Part shown: positions 7,994 through 14,754 of the stretch, piece after piece
Numbering within the stretch: the first letter of the stretch is position 1
Layout: each line of letters begins with the position of its first letter
Assembly: GCA_002418205.1 (NCBI GenBank)
Contig: DIDP01000083.1
Location: 1-24,692, forward strand
Length of the DNA stretch: 24,692 nucleotides
Direction: 5' to 3'
Origin: Anaerolineales bacterium UBA5797
GTDB taxonomy: Bacteria > Chloroflexota > Anaerolineae > Anaerolineales > Villigracilaceae
Translations under genes and position numbers: made by a program
Notes under the pieces: model-generated
The model's database searches: none
Seen by the model: only the letters and a program-made list of their open reading frames with translations
What the model was told of the DNA's origin: nothing

Positions 7994-8110
7994 GTGGAAA
8001 TTTTCTTGGTCTTGACTGTGGCTGCCCTGTTAGTGGTCGTTTTCGTGGATACGAGCCAGAAGCGGCGTGCCTACCTGTGCCAGCAGGAAGGCGTAACCAA
8101 CCGTTTCTGA
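7994..8110 (+). CDS. 38-residue single-pass membrane protein with VDT-x-QKRR motif
   Basis: A GTG-started frame of 38 codons encodes a hydrophobic helix (residues 3-17, IFLVLTVAALLVVVF) followed by VDTSQKRR (18-25) and a short polar tail. The basic QKRR after the helix predicts an N-out, C-in membrane anchor. A 31-residue protein at 9010 has the same plan and the same VDT-x-QKRR motif, so two independent short frames share a specific motif. That is strong evidence that both are real. The frame is followed 29 bp later by a perfect intrinsic terminator and preceded by an extended -10 box, so it forms its own short transcription unit. I recognise no known family. A role in the phosphate response is only a guess from position. 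Confidence 0.6.
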   Translation: MEIFLVLTVAALLVVVFVDTSQKRRAYLCQQEGVTNRF

Positions 8111-8139
8111 GCACGCCAAGAAACATTTCATTCTCCTCA

Positions 8140-8184
8140 ACACAAGAGCCCGGTTTCTCTCCTCCCGGGCTCTTGTGTCTTTAA
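8140..8184 (+). terminator. Intrinsic terminator after the 38-residue membrane protein
   Basis: A perfect 14-bp stem (ACACAAGAGCCCGG at 8140-8153, CCGGGCTCTTGTGT at 8166-8179) encloses a 12-nt loop and is followed by CTTT. It closes the small-protein transcript and isolates it from the Pho-box promoter of the PHP gene that begins 25 bp later. Confidence 0.8.
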
Positions 8185-8208
8185 ACACACAATTTCCACC
8201 CAATTTGT

Positions 8209-8262
8209 TAACCAGCCTTTAAACGGTTCTTGAACTGCCATTAAGTATCCACTGTTATATTG
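8209..8262 (+). promoter_or_regulatory. Candidate Pho box (four phased repeats) and -10 of the PHP gene
   Basis: Four hexamers follow each other at exactly 11-bp steps: TTAACC (8209), TTAAAC (8220), TTGAAC (8231) and TTAAGT (8242). A TATATT -10 candidate lies at 8257-8262, 15 bp from the start of the last repeat. This is the longest and cleanest phased array in the window and predicts PhoB activation. A strong AAAGGAGAG ribosome-binding site follows before the ATG at 8288. Confidence 0.7.
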
Positions 8263-8287
8263 ATGGTACAGAAAGAAAGGAGAGATT

Positions 8288-8992
8288 ATGGGACTCGCAG
8301 ATCTGCACATGCATACCATTTACAGCTACGATGGCACCGCGTCAGTGCCTGCTGTTTTGAAACGCGCCCGTCAGCTCGGTCTGGATGTGATCGCCATTAC
8401 TGATCACGATGAAATTGCAGGATCGCTCAAGGCACTGGAACTCGCTCCCACATACGGAGTCGAGGTCATTCCCGGCATCGAGGTGACCACCGCCGAAGGC
8501 GACCTGCTCGCACTGGAGGTTACCGAGAAAATACCGCACGATAAGCCGTTGACCGAAACCGTCATCAAGGTTGGCGAACTGGGCGGCTTTTGCATCGCTC
8601 CCCACCCCATGGCAGGCGGATTTGGCATGAAAAGTCTGAGCGCCTACTCGATCTTGAAGGCACTACGCAATCCAAACGTCGCCCGTACCTTGATCGCCAT
8701 CGAAACCTACAACGCCACCGCCATAGATAAAATGAGCAACCACTATGCGCGTGTCCTTGCAGATCGGCTGGATATCGCCCAGACTGCGAGCAGTGACGCG
8801 CACATCGTCGAAGCGATCGGGCTGGGCACAACCGAATTTGACGGATGTACAGCAGACGACTTGATCGCCGCACTGAAAGCAGGCGATGTTCGAATCCGCA
8901 AGCAAAAGGAATGGACTCCCGTCCACATCCTTGGGAGTTGGGCAACGCATTACATTGGCAGCACATTCACACGCATCGCCAATGCAGCATAA
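8288..8992 (+). CDS. PHP-domain metal-dependent phosphoesterase
   Basis: 234 residues with the PHP metal ligands in order: DLHMHT (H7, H9), TDHD (D39, H40), GIEVT (E65), APHP (H106) and SSDAH (D170, H172). The PHP fold hydrolyses phosphate esters using a multi-metal site. The short single-domain form resembles the RNase AM/TrpH-type nucleotide and 5'-RNA phosphatases, or histidinol-phosphatase-like enzymes; the substrate cannot be fixed. No signal peptide is present, so it is cytosolic. It has the best Pho box in the window, which suggests a phosphate-scavenging or recycling function under starvation. A strong ribosome-binding site (AAAGGAGAG) supports the start. The 31-residue membrane protein follows after 17 bp and should share the transcript. 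Confidence 0.88.
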   Translation: MGLADLHMHTIYSYDGTASVPAVLKRARQLGLDVIAITDHDEIAGSLKALELAPTYGVEVIPGIEVTTAEGDLLALEVTEKIPHDKPLTETVIKVGELGGFCIAPHPMAGGFGMKSLSAYSILKALRNPNVARTLIAIETYNATAIDKMSNHYARVLADRLDIAQTASSDAHIVEAIGLGTTEFDGCTADDLIAALKAGDVRIRKQKEWTPVHILGSWATHYIGSTFTRIANAA

Positions 8993-9009
8993 TTTTGGAG
9001 ATTTAAAAA

Positions 9010-9105
9010 ATGGAAACAATCATCATCATGTTAATTGGATTGTTCACAGTTTTCACCGTTGACACAATTCAAAAACGCCGCAACGATTTGAACAAACAGA
9101 AGTAA
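9010..9105 (+). CDS. 31-residue single-pass membrane protein with VDT-x-QKRR motif
   Basis: An ATG frame of 31 codons with a GGAGA ribosome-binding site (8997-9001) encodes a hydrophobic helix (residues 4-17) followed by VDTIQKRR (17-24) and a polar, lysine-containing tail. The motif matches the 38-residue protein at 7994 (VDTSQKRR), and the helix-motif spacing is nearly the same, so the two are likely paralogues. It lies 17 bp after the PHP gene and is closed by a terminator, so it should be expressed from the Pho-box promoter. Known small membrane proteins often modulate transporters or kinases; whether this one acts on Pst, PhoR or the PHP enzyme is unknown. No family is recognised. Confidence 0.7.
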   Translation: METIIIMLIGLFTVFTVDTIQKRRNDLNKQK

Positions 9106-9122
9106 GCCGCTTTTCATCACCC

Positions 9123-9156
9123 CTGTCCGCCGGAAGCCCCGGCGGACAGTTCATTT
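9123..9156 (+). terminator. Intrinsic terminator between the PHP unit and pstS
   Basis: An 11-bp perfect GC-rich stem (CTGTCCGCCGG at 9123-9133, CCGGCGGACAG at 9139-9149) with a 5-nt loop is followed by TTCATTT. It ends the PHP/small-protein transcript and makes pstS depend on its own promoter. Confidence 0.75.
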
Positions 9157-9174
9157 AACGAACACCTTCAGGCC

Positions 9175-9228
9175 TTAACAAGACGTTAACCTGTTCTTCT
9201 CTTGACCTTAAACACCGGTTGATAAGAT
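9175..9228 (+). promoter_or_regulatory. Candidate Pho box and -10 of the first pst operon
   Basis: Hexamers on one 11-bp register: TTAACA (9175), TTAACC (9186), a poor TTCTCT (9197) and TTAAAC (9208). A TAAGAT -10 candidate lies at 9223-9228, the same 15-bp offset from the last repeat as in the PHP promoter. TATAAA at 9236 is an alternative -10. PhoB activation of pstS is the expected biology in most bacteria with this regulon. Confidence 0.65.
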
Positions 9229-9261
9229 GACTATGTATAAAAAATCAGGAGAAAAATAGAA

Positions 9262-10290
9262 ATGACCAAAACTGTTCGTTCATTATTGTTCGTGTTCGTC
9301 ATGGCTGGCCTCGTGCTTGCCGCATGTGGAGGAGGGTCGGCGACCGAGGTTCCTGCTCAGCCGACTTCTGCTCCCGCCGCACAACCCACAGCCGCCCCGG
9401 TCCAACCGGAAGCCACCGCTGTGACAGATGAAATGGCAATGTACATGCCGGATGCAGTCTCCGGCGATATTGTGGTTGCCGGTTCCTCAACCGTTTTTCC
9501 CCTCGCTGAACGCATGATCGAGCGCTTCGGCGAAGAGGGTTTTGATGGCAACGCCACCTACGACAGCATCGGCTCTGGTGCCGGTTTCGAACGCTTCTGC
9601 GTTGCCGGTGAATCCGATATCGCTGGAGCATCCCGCGCCATTAAGGACAGCGAAGTTGAGTCCTGCAAGTCCATTGGTCGCACGCCTATTGAGTTCCGTG
9701 TGGGTACCGATGCCCTGTCCGTGGTTGTGAGCAAGGACAACAATTTCGTCACCGATGTCACCACCGAGGAACTCGCCGCCATCTTCGGCACCGCCACCAA
9801 CTGGTCGGACGTCCGCCCCGAGTGGCCCAACGAGCCCATCCAACGATTCATCCCCGGCACCGACTCCGGTACGTTCGATTATTTCGTCGAACACGTCTAC
9901 GACTCGGATGAATCCATCATCCTCGCTGCCTCCAATACCCAGCTCTCCGAAGATGACAACGTCCTCGTCCAGGGGATTGAAGGCTCACCCTATTCCATCG
10001 GTTTCTTCGGATACGCTTATTACGAAGAAAACGCCGACAAACTCAATGTGCTCTCTGTTGACGGCGTGGCTCCCTCTCAGGCAACCGTGGATGACAATTC
10101 CTACCCTCTTTCCCGTCCACTGTTCCTTTATTCGGATGCCAGGATCATGCAGGAGAAACCACAGGTGGCTGCATTCATCTACTTCTTCCTGACACAGGTC
10201 AACAATGAAATTGGTGATGTCGGTTACTTCCCTGCGAACCCGAGCGTTCTTGATGCAGCTGTGACTGCCTGGAAAGAAGCAATCCAGTAG
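9262..10290 (+). CDS. pstS: Phosphate ABC transporter substrate-binding lipoprotein PstS (system 1)
   Basis: 342 residues. A signal peptide ends in the lipobox LAAC (lipidated C22), followed by an Ala/Pro/Thr linker to about residue 52 that tethers the protein outside the membrane. The mature part is a PstS-type periplasmic binding fold with the phosphate-contacting loops VAGSSTVFP, GSGAGFERF and IPGTDSGTFDYF. It should capture phosphate with high affinity and deliver it to PstCA. AGGAGAA (9247-9253) is the ribosome-binding site. It leads the operon pstS-pstC-pstA-pstB-arsC under the phased TTAAC repeats. A large hairpin in the 115-bp gap to pstC probably favours pstS mRNA over the rest. Its sequence differs clearly from the second PstS at 15571. 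Confidence 0.95.
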   Translation: MTKTVRSLLFVFVMAGLVLAACGGGSATEVPAQPTSAPAAQPTAAPVQPEATAVTDEMAMYMPDAVSGDIVVAGSSTVFPLAERMIERFGEEGFDGNATYDSIGSGAGFERFCVAGESDIAGASRAIKDSEVESCKSIGRTPIEFRVGTDALSVVVSKDNNFVTDVTTEELAAIFGTATNWSDVRPEWPNEPIQRFIPGTDSGTFDYFVEHVYDSDESIILAASNTQLSEDDNVLVQGIEGSPYSIGFFGYAYYEENADKLNVLSVDGVAPSQATVDDNSYPLSRPLFLYSDARIMQEKPQVAAFIYFFLTQVNNEIGDVGYFPANPSVLDAAVTAWKEAIQ

Positions 10291-10337
10291 GAATCGATCA
10301 TCCTGAACAAGGGACACAAAAATCCCTTCATGCGAAC

Positions 10338-10370
10338 TTCCTTCTCCCTCCTCAAAAGAGGGGGAAGGAA
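10338..10370 (+). repeat. Stable hairpin in the pstS-pstC gap
   Basis: TTCCTTCTCCCTC (10338-10350) pairs with GAGGGGGAAGGAA (10358-10370) as a 13-bp stem with one G-U pair and the 7-nt loop CTCAAAA. There is no downstream T-run, only AAATTTG. The position, between a binding-protein gene and its permease gene, suggests an mRNA-stabilising or partial-termination element that raises PstS relative to PstCAB. The pyrimidine/purine composition also resembles dispersed REP-like elements. Confidence 0.6.
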
Positions 10371-10405
10371 AATTTGCATGTAAATCGGGAAACATTAGGA
10401 AAAGC

Positions 10406-11341
10406 ATGAAACAGATCATTCTCAACTATCCAGAAGCAAGAAAAAGTTTGAAGCGTCGTCCTCGGTGGGGGGAATCGATCATACAGGGCTTGTTAATTTT
10501 TAGTGGTTTCTTTTCCATTTTTACAACCATCGGTATTGTGTACGAACTCGGCAAGGAAGCCCTGCTTTTCTTCCGCGAACCGGCTGTGAACCTGTGGGCG
10601 TTCCTTACCGGGACGCAATGGCAGCCACACATCGAAAAGTTTGGCATTCTGCCACTGCTCACATCCACGTTGATCACATCCACCATTGCCATGTCCATCG
10701 CCATTCCGTTGGGATTGGGTGTTGCCATTTACCTGAGCGAATATGCAACTCCCAAAACGCGCAACCTTCTCAAGCCGATACTGGAAGTGTTGGCGGGCAT
10801 CCCCACGATCGTATACGGTTATTTCGCCCTGACGTTCATGACGCCCCTGCTCCGCACAATCTTTGGGCAGGATACCGTTGACATCTACAACATGGCTTCG
10901 GCGGGGTTGGTGATGGGCATCCTGATCCTGCCGTTGATCGCGTCGATGACGGAGGACGCCCTCAGCGCCGTGCCCCGTTCCCTGCGTGAAGCAGCTTACG
11001 GCTTGGGGGGAACGAAACTGGAAGTCGCATTGAAGGTGGTTGTTCCAGCCGCCATCTCCGGCATCTCGGCGGCGATCATCGTGGGCATGTCCCGCGCCAT
11101 AGGCGAGACAATGATCGTGGCTGTGGCGGCGGGCGCCGGTCCGAATTTCACCTTCAATCCGTTCAAAGGCGCAGAGACGCTGACCGGTCACATCGTGCGC
11201 ATTTCGGGCGGCGACCTGTCGTATGACTCGATCGACTACAACAGCATCTTCGCCATCGGCTTGATGTTGTTCTTCATCACGCTCACGCTCAACATCATCA
11301 GCCAGCAGATCGTGCGGCGTTTCCGTGAGGTGTACGAATGA
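10406..11341 (+). CDS. pstC: Phosphate ABC transporter permease PstC (system 1)
   Basis: 311 residues with about six membrane helices (first at about 24-47, then from about 83 onward). The cytoplasmic coupling loop that docks on PstB is visible as REAAYGLGGTKLEVALKVV (194-212), followed by the conserved SRAIGET (229-235). It forms the inner-membrane phosphate channel with PstA. AGGAAAAG precedes the ATG. Its stop overlaps the pstA start as ATGA, so the two subunits are translationally coupled, as expected for a 1:1 heterodimer. Confidence 0.95.
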   Translation: MKQIILNYPEARKSLKRRPRWGESIIQGLLIFSGFFSIFTTIGIVYELGKEALLFFREPAVNLWAFLTGTQWQPHIEKFGILPLLTSTLITSTIAMSIAIPLGLGVAIYLSEYATPKTRNLLKPILEVLAGIPTIVYGYFALTFMTPLLRTIFGQDTVDIYNMASAGLVMGILILPLIASMTEDALSAVPRSLREAAYGLGGTKLEVALKVVVPAAISGISAAIIVGMSRAIGETMIVAVAAGAGPNFTFNPFKGAETLTGHIVRISGGDLSYDSIDYNSIFAIGLMLFFITLTLNIISQQIVRRFREVYE

Positions 11342-12591
11342 GCGAACTGAACAACACACAGCCTCCACAAATGGAGTTCAGCGACGATCTTCGAAGGCGC
11401 AACCTTTCCGGAAGGATATGGATGGTCGTCTTCCGGCTTTCCACCGTGGTCGGCATCATTGCATTGGTCACCTTGTTGCTCAACATCATCAATCAGTCCG
11501 CCGGTTACGTTCATTACGAAGCCAAAGTGGACCCGGACACATTGAGGGTGGACGGCATCCCGCTCGAGGAACAATCCAAAGAACAACTCATGAGTGTTCT
11601 TCAAAACAATCTTTCATCCGGCGCCTACAACAAACTCGACCGCGACAAGCCTTTTGCGGAGCGCGACCGTGGTGAAGTGTACGACCTGGTCTTTGACCGC
11701 GTGGTCAAATATAAAGTGGAGGAGACCTGGTTATTATGGGACTCGCTCACCCACAGCAGAGAGATCAAAGCCAGTGTTCCCACCGAACAATCAGGCACGG
11801 AACTCAAGTTCGTCGTTTGGGCGAATTGGGATTTCCTGCGCCGCCAGCAATCCAGTGACCCGGTCCTGGCGGGCGTTCGCACTGCGATCCTGGGATCCTT
11901 GTGGACGATCAGCATCACAATTCTGGCAGCATTCCCACTCGGGGTGATGGCAGCGATCTATCTCGAAGAATACGCCGCTGACAACTGGATCAACCGCATC
12001 ATCCGGACCAACATCAACAATCTCGCCGGAGTGCCATCCATCATCTACGGAATTCTGGGGCTGGCGATCTTCGTGCGTGTCCTTGAACCGTTCACAAGCG
12101 GGACATTATTCGGCATCACCGATCCCACCACAGCCAACGGACGCACGATCATGTCGGCGGGTCTTACGCTGGCATTGCTGGTGCTTCCCCTCATCATCAT
12201 TAACTCGCAGGAAGCCATCCGTGCCGTCCCCGGCTCATTGCGGAACGCCAGTTACGGCATCGGCGCGACCAAGTGGCAGACGGTCTGGTCGCATGTCTTG
12301 CCCAACGCCATGCCGGGCATTTTGACCGGGACGATCCTTGCTGTTTCACGTGCCATCGGCGAGACCGCGCCGCTGGTGGTGATCGGCGCGTCCACGGTCA
12401 TCTTCTTCGACCCGGAGAATCCCTTCTCCAAATTCACAACGCTGCCCATTCAGATCTATCAATGGACCTCCCGCCCGCAGGATGAATTCCGATTTCTCGC
12501 GGCGGCAGCGATCATTGTGTTGCTTGCCATTCTGCTCACCCTGAACGCAACCGCCATCTTCTTGCGAAACCGCTTCAGCCGGAGGTATTAA
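11338..12591 (+). CDS. pstA: Phosphate ABC transporter permease PstA (system 1), with an extra extracytoplasmic segment
   Basis: 417 residues, about 130 more than the second PstA here (287). The first helix is at about 28-50. A hydrophilic segment (about 55-178) then precedes the normal permease core, which starts near residue 183 and includes AAIYLEEYA, NNLAGVPSIIYGILGL, the coupling loop RNASYGIGATKWQTVW and SRAIGETAPLVV. The added segment should lie outside the membrane, between helices 1 and 2, where it could touch PstS or PstC. Long PstA forms are known in some bacteria, but I do not recognise this insert as a named domain. It starts inside the pstC stop (ATGA). Confidence 0.94.
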   Translation: MSELNNTQPPQMEFSDDLRRRNLSGRIWMVVFRLSTVVGIIALVTLLLNIINQSAGYVHYEAKVDPDTLRVDGIPLEEQSKEQLMSVLQNNLSSGAYNKLDRDKPFAERDRGEVYDLVFDRVVKYKVEETWLLWDSLTHSREIKASVPTEQSGTELKFVVWANWDFLRRQQSSDPVLAGVRTAILGSLWTISITILAAFPLGVMAAIYLEEYAADNWINRIIRTNINNLAGVPSIIYGILGLAIFVRVLEPFTSGTLFGITDPTTANGRTIMSAGLTLALLVLPLIIINSQEAIRAVPGSLRNASYGIGATKWQTVWSHVLPNAMPGILTGTILAVSRAIGETAPLVVIGASTVIFFDPENPFSKFTTLPIQIYQWTSRPQDEFRFLAAAAIIVLLAILLTLNATAIFLRNRFSRRY

Positions 12592-12594
12592 TCC

Positions 12595-12684
12595 ATGACA
12601 CATTTCATAAACGCATTGATGGCCTTCATCACCCGTCGTCTGCGTTTTCCAACATGCAATAAACGAACTCGCAGGAGATACTAA
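12595..12684 (+). CDS. Possible 29-codon coupled ORF between pstA and pstB
   Basis: GGAGG at 12581-12585 (inside the end of pstA) is placed 9 nt before an ATG that opens a 29-codon frame, strongly basic at its C-terminus (KRTRRRY). It ends 2 bp before the pstB ATG, which has its own GGAG (12674-12677). The end of this ORF and the end of pstA look alike (RRY-stop, GGAG, TAAT, CATG), so the region may be a duplicated or decayed junction instead of a functional gene. No family is recognised. It could act as a leader that couples pstB translation to pstA. Confidence 0.3.
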   Translation: MTHFINALMAFITRRLRFPTCNKRTRRRY

Positions 12685-12686
12685 TC

Positions 12687-13487
12687 ATGGTCCAGCCACA
12701 ATCAAAGACAGAGAATTCACATTATGTACTCGAAGCCAAAAACCTTGAGATCTATTATGGCAGTTTCAAAGCCGTGACCGATGTGCACATGAACGTGGAA
12801 CGCAACAAGATCACCGCCATCATTGGTCCGTCAGGTTGCGGCAAATCCACTTTATTGCGGGCATTCAACCGCATGAACGAACTGGTATCAGATTCCTCGA
12901 TCAGGGGCGAGATCCTGTTTCAAGGACAGGACCTGTACGCTTCAAACGTGGACCCGGTGGTTGTGCGCCACAGGATCGGCATGGTCTTCCAAAAGCCGAA
13001 TCCGTTTCCAAAATCCATCTACGAGAACATCGCCTGGGGTGCGCGCATCCACGGCTACAAGGGCAAAATGGATGAGTTGGTGGAGTACTCCCTCAGACAA
13101 GCCGCCCTCTGGGACGAAGTGAAGGACAAGCTCAACCAGTCCGGCCTGGCTCTCTCCGGCGGGCAGCAGCAACGTCTGTGCATTGCACGCGCGCTGGCAG
13201 TGCAACCGGAGGTCATCCTGATGGACGAACCCGCTTCCGCCCTGGACCCGATCGCGACTCTCAAGATCGAAGAGTTGATGCAGGAACTGAAGAAGAACTA
13301 CACCATCGTCATCGTGACCCATAACATGCAGCAAGCCGCACGCGCTTCCGATTACACCGCCATGATGATGCTTTCAAAAGATGGCGAGCGTTCCGGGACC
13401 GTGATCGAATTCGATGAGACCAAGCACATCTTCACCAACCCGAAGGACAAACGCACGGAAGATTATGTCACCGGCAGGTTTGGATAG
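12687..13487 (+). CDS. pstB: Phosphate ABC transporter ATPase PstB (system 1, canonical)
   Basis: 266 residues with a full set of ATPase motifs: Walker A GPSGCGKST (47-55), Q-loop MVFQKPNPFP (Q102), signature LSGGQQQR (156-163), Walker B VILMDEP with catalytic E181, and H-loop H212 in VTHNMQQA. It powers import through PstCA on the cytoplasmic face. It is the only one of the three PstB proteins here with every motif canonical. The last 58 nucleotides (from 13429) are almost identical to the end of the third pstB (from 19072), although the rest has diverged. ArsC begins 9 bp after the stop. Confidence 0.95.
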   Translation: MVQPQSKTENSHYVLEAKNLEIYYGSFKAVTDVHMNVERNKITAIIGPSGCGKSTLLRAFNRMNELVSDSSIRGEILFQGQDLYASNVDPVVVRHRIGMVFQKPNPFPKSIYENIAWGARIHGYKGKMDELVEYSLRQAALWDEVKDKLNQSGLALSGGQQQRLCIARALAVQPEVILMDEPASALDPIATLKIEELMQELKKNYTIVIVTHNMQQAARASDYTAMMMLSKDGERSGTVIEFDETKHIFTNPKDKRTEDYVTGRFG

Positions 13488-13496
13488 GAGTGTCAC

Positions 13497-13928
13497 ATGA
13501 ACAAGCCAAGAGTCTTATTCCTTTGCACAGGCAATTCAGCCCGCAGCCAGATGGCGGAGGCGTTCCTCAGGACATATGCCGGGGACAGGTTCGAGGTCCA
13601 CAGCGCGGGCGTGGACGCGAAGGGGTTCATTCTCCCGGATGTCATCGCCGTTATGAAGGAACTTGGAATCGCTATGGAAGGGCAGCGGTCGAAGAGTGTC
13701 ACCGAATATTTGGGGAAAATGCATTTTGCGCACGTTGTTACTGTCTGCGGCGACGCGGAGAAAAACTGCCCGGCGGTCTTCCTGAACATGGGAACCCACG
13801 AACACTGGCCCTTCGACGACCCCGCCAGCATTGATGGCAATGACCCTGAACGGCTTAACCGTACGCGTGAGATCCGCGATCAAATCGCCAGCCGCATCCG
13901 GGAATGGCTGAAGACACAGGCAGTTTGA
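13497..13928 (+). CDS. arsC: Thioredoxin-coupled arsenate reductase ArsC (LMW-phosphatase fold), copy 1
   Basis: 143 residues of the low-molecular-weight protein tyrosine phosphatase fold. The P-loop is CTGNSARSQMAEA with nucleophile C10. Two further cysteines in VTVCGDAEKNCP (C84, C91) are seven apart, as in the S. aureus pI258 ArsC cascade (Cys10, Cys82, Cys89), and an FDDPA block (105-109) supplies the acid. The three cysteines favour arsenate reductase over a true tyrosine phosphatase. It is the last gene of the first pst operon, 9 bp after pstB with a GGAG site. This placement suggests protection against arsenate that enters by Pst. No arsB/acr3 exporter or arsR is present in the window. 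Confidence 0.88.
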   Translation: MNKPRVLFLCTGNSARSQMAEAFLRTYAGDRFEVHSAGVDAKGFILPDVIAVMKELGIAMEGQRSKSVTEYLGKMHFAHVVTVCGDAEKNCPAVFLNMGTHEHWPFDDPASIDGNDPERLNRTREIRDQIASRIREWLKTQAV

Positions 13929-13950
13929 AACTTGTTTTGAAAATGGATTC

Positions 13951-13959
13951 TGTTACAAT
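13951..13959 (+). promoter_or_regulatory. Extended -10 promoter of phoU
   Basis: TG-T-TACAAT at 13951-13959 is an extended -10 element 42 nt before the phoU ATG. TTGTTT at 13932-13937 is a poor -35 at 16-bp spacing. No phased TTAAC repeats occur here, so phoU can be made separately from the Pho-box pst operon upstream, although read-through from arsC is possible. Confidence 0.45.
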
Positions 13960-14001
13960 AAATACAGACAAAAAAAATGGATATAACCCATAGAGGCAAT
14001 C

Positions 14002-14694
14002 ATGCTTAGGAAAACATTCGAAAGCGAGATCCAACAGGTCAAGGATGATGTCCTTGTGCTTGGCAGCATGGTCGAGGAGGCGATCCTCAACTCTGTTGAA
14101 ACCTTAAAAAAGCGCGATATCAAGGCGTCCGAGGAGATCCTCAAGGCTGACAAATTGATCAACAAGAAACGCTTCGACATCGAGAACAAACTGATGATCC
14201 TGATCGCCACGCAGCAGCCGATGGCGCACGACCTGCGCCTGCTGGCTTCCACCATGGAGATCATCTCCGAACTGGAGCGCATGGGCGACTACGCCAAAGG
14301 CATCGCCAACATCAACATCCGCATGGGGGACGCGCCCCTGCTCAAGCCACTGATCGACATCCCGCGCATGGCGCAAAAGGGCGTGGATATGCTCCATCGG
14401 GCATTGACCGCCTTCATCAACGAGGACCTGGAGGTTGCAAAGACGCTCCCCATCGAGGACGATGAAGTGGATGCGCTTTACAATCAGGTCTATCGCGAAT
14501 TGATGACCTTCGTCATCCAGGACCCAAAGACCATCGAACGCGCCAACTGGCTCCTATGGGTGGCACACAATCTGGAACGCGTGGCTGACCGCGTGACCAA
14601 CATCTGCGAGCGGACGATCTTCATCGCCACCGGCGACATGGCTGAGATCAAAGCCACGGACGACGAGTTCTGGAAAAAACAAAAACAGGAATAA
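14002..14694 (+). CDS. phoU: Phosphate signalling protein PhoU
   Basis: 230 residues, all alpha-helical, with the two PhoU three-helix repeats. Each carries the acidic metal-binding motif: ELERMGDYAKGI (E92, D96) and HNLERVADRVTNI (E192, D196). PhoU sits between the Pst transporter and PhoR and keeps the kinase in its phosphatase state when phosphate is plentiful. It also restrains uptake and influences polyphosphate levels. It is the only phoU in the window and lies between the two pst systems. AGAGGC precedes the start. A bidirectional terminator separates it from the convergent pstB copy. Confidence 0.95.
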   Translation: MLRKTFESEIQQVKDDVLVLGSMVEEAILNSVETLKKRDIKASEEILKADKLINKKRFDIENKLMILIATQQPMAHDLRLLASTMEIISELERMGDYAKGIANINIRMGDAPLLKPLIDIPRMAQKGVDMLHRALTAFINEDLEVAKTLPIEDDEVDALYNQVYRELMTFVIQDPKTIERANWLLWVAHNLERVADRVTNICERTIFIATGDMAEIKATDDEFWKKQKQE

Positions 14695-14702
14695 AATGCA
14701 AA

Positions 14703-14738
14703 AAAAAATCTGCCGGCAGGTTTGCCGGCGGATTTTTT
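14703..14738. terminator. Bidirectional terminator between phoU and the minus-strand pstB
   Basis: An 11-bp stem with one G-U pair (14708-14718 with 14723-14733, core TGCCGGCA/TTGCCGGC) and a 4-nt loop is flanked by a run of A on the left and T on the right. It therefore works as an intrinsic terminator for both converging genes. Confidence 0.85.
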
Positions 14739-14754
14739 ATGCCTCACCAATCTT

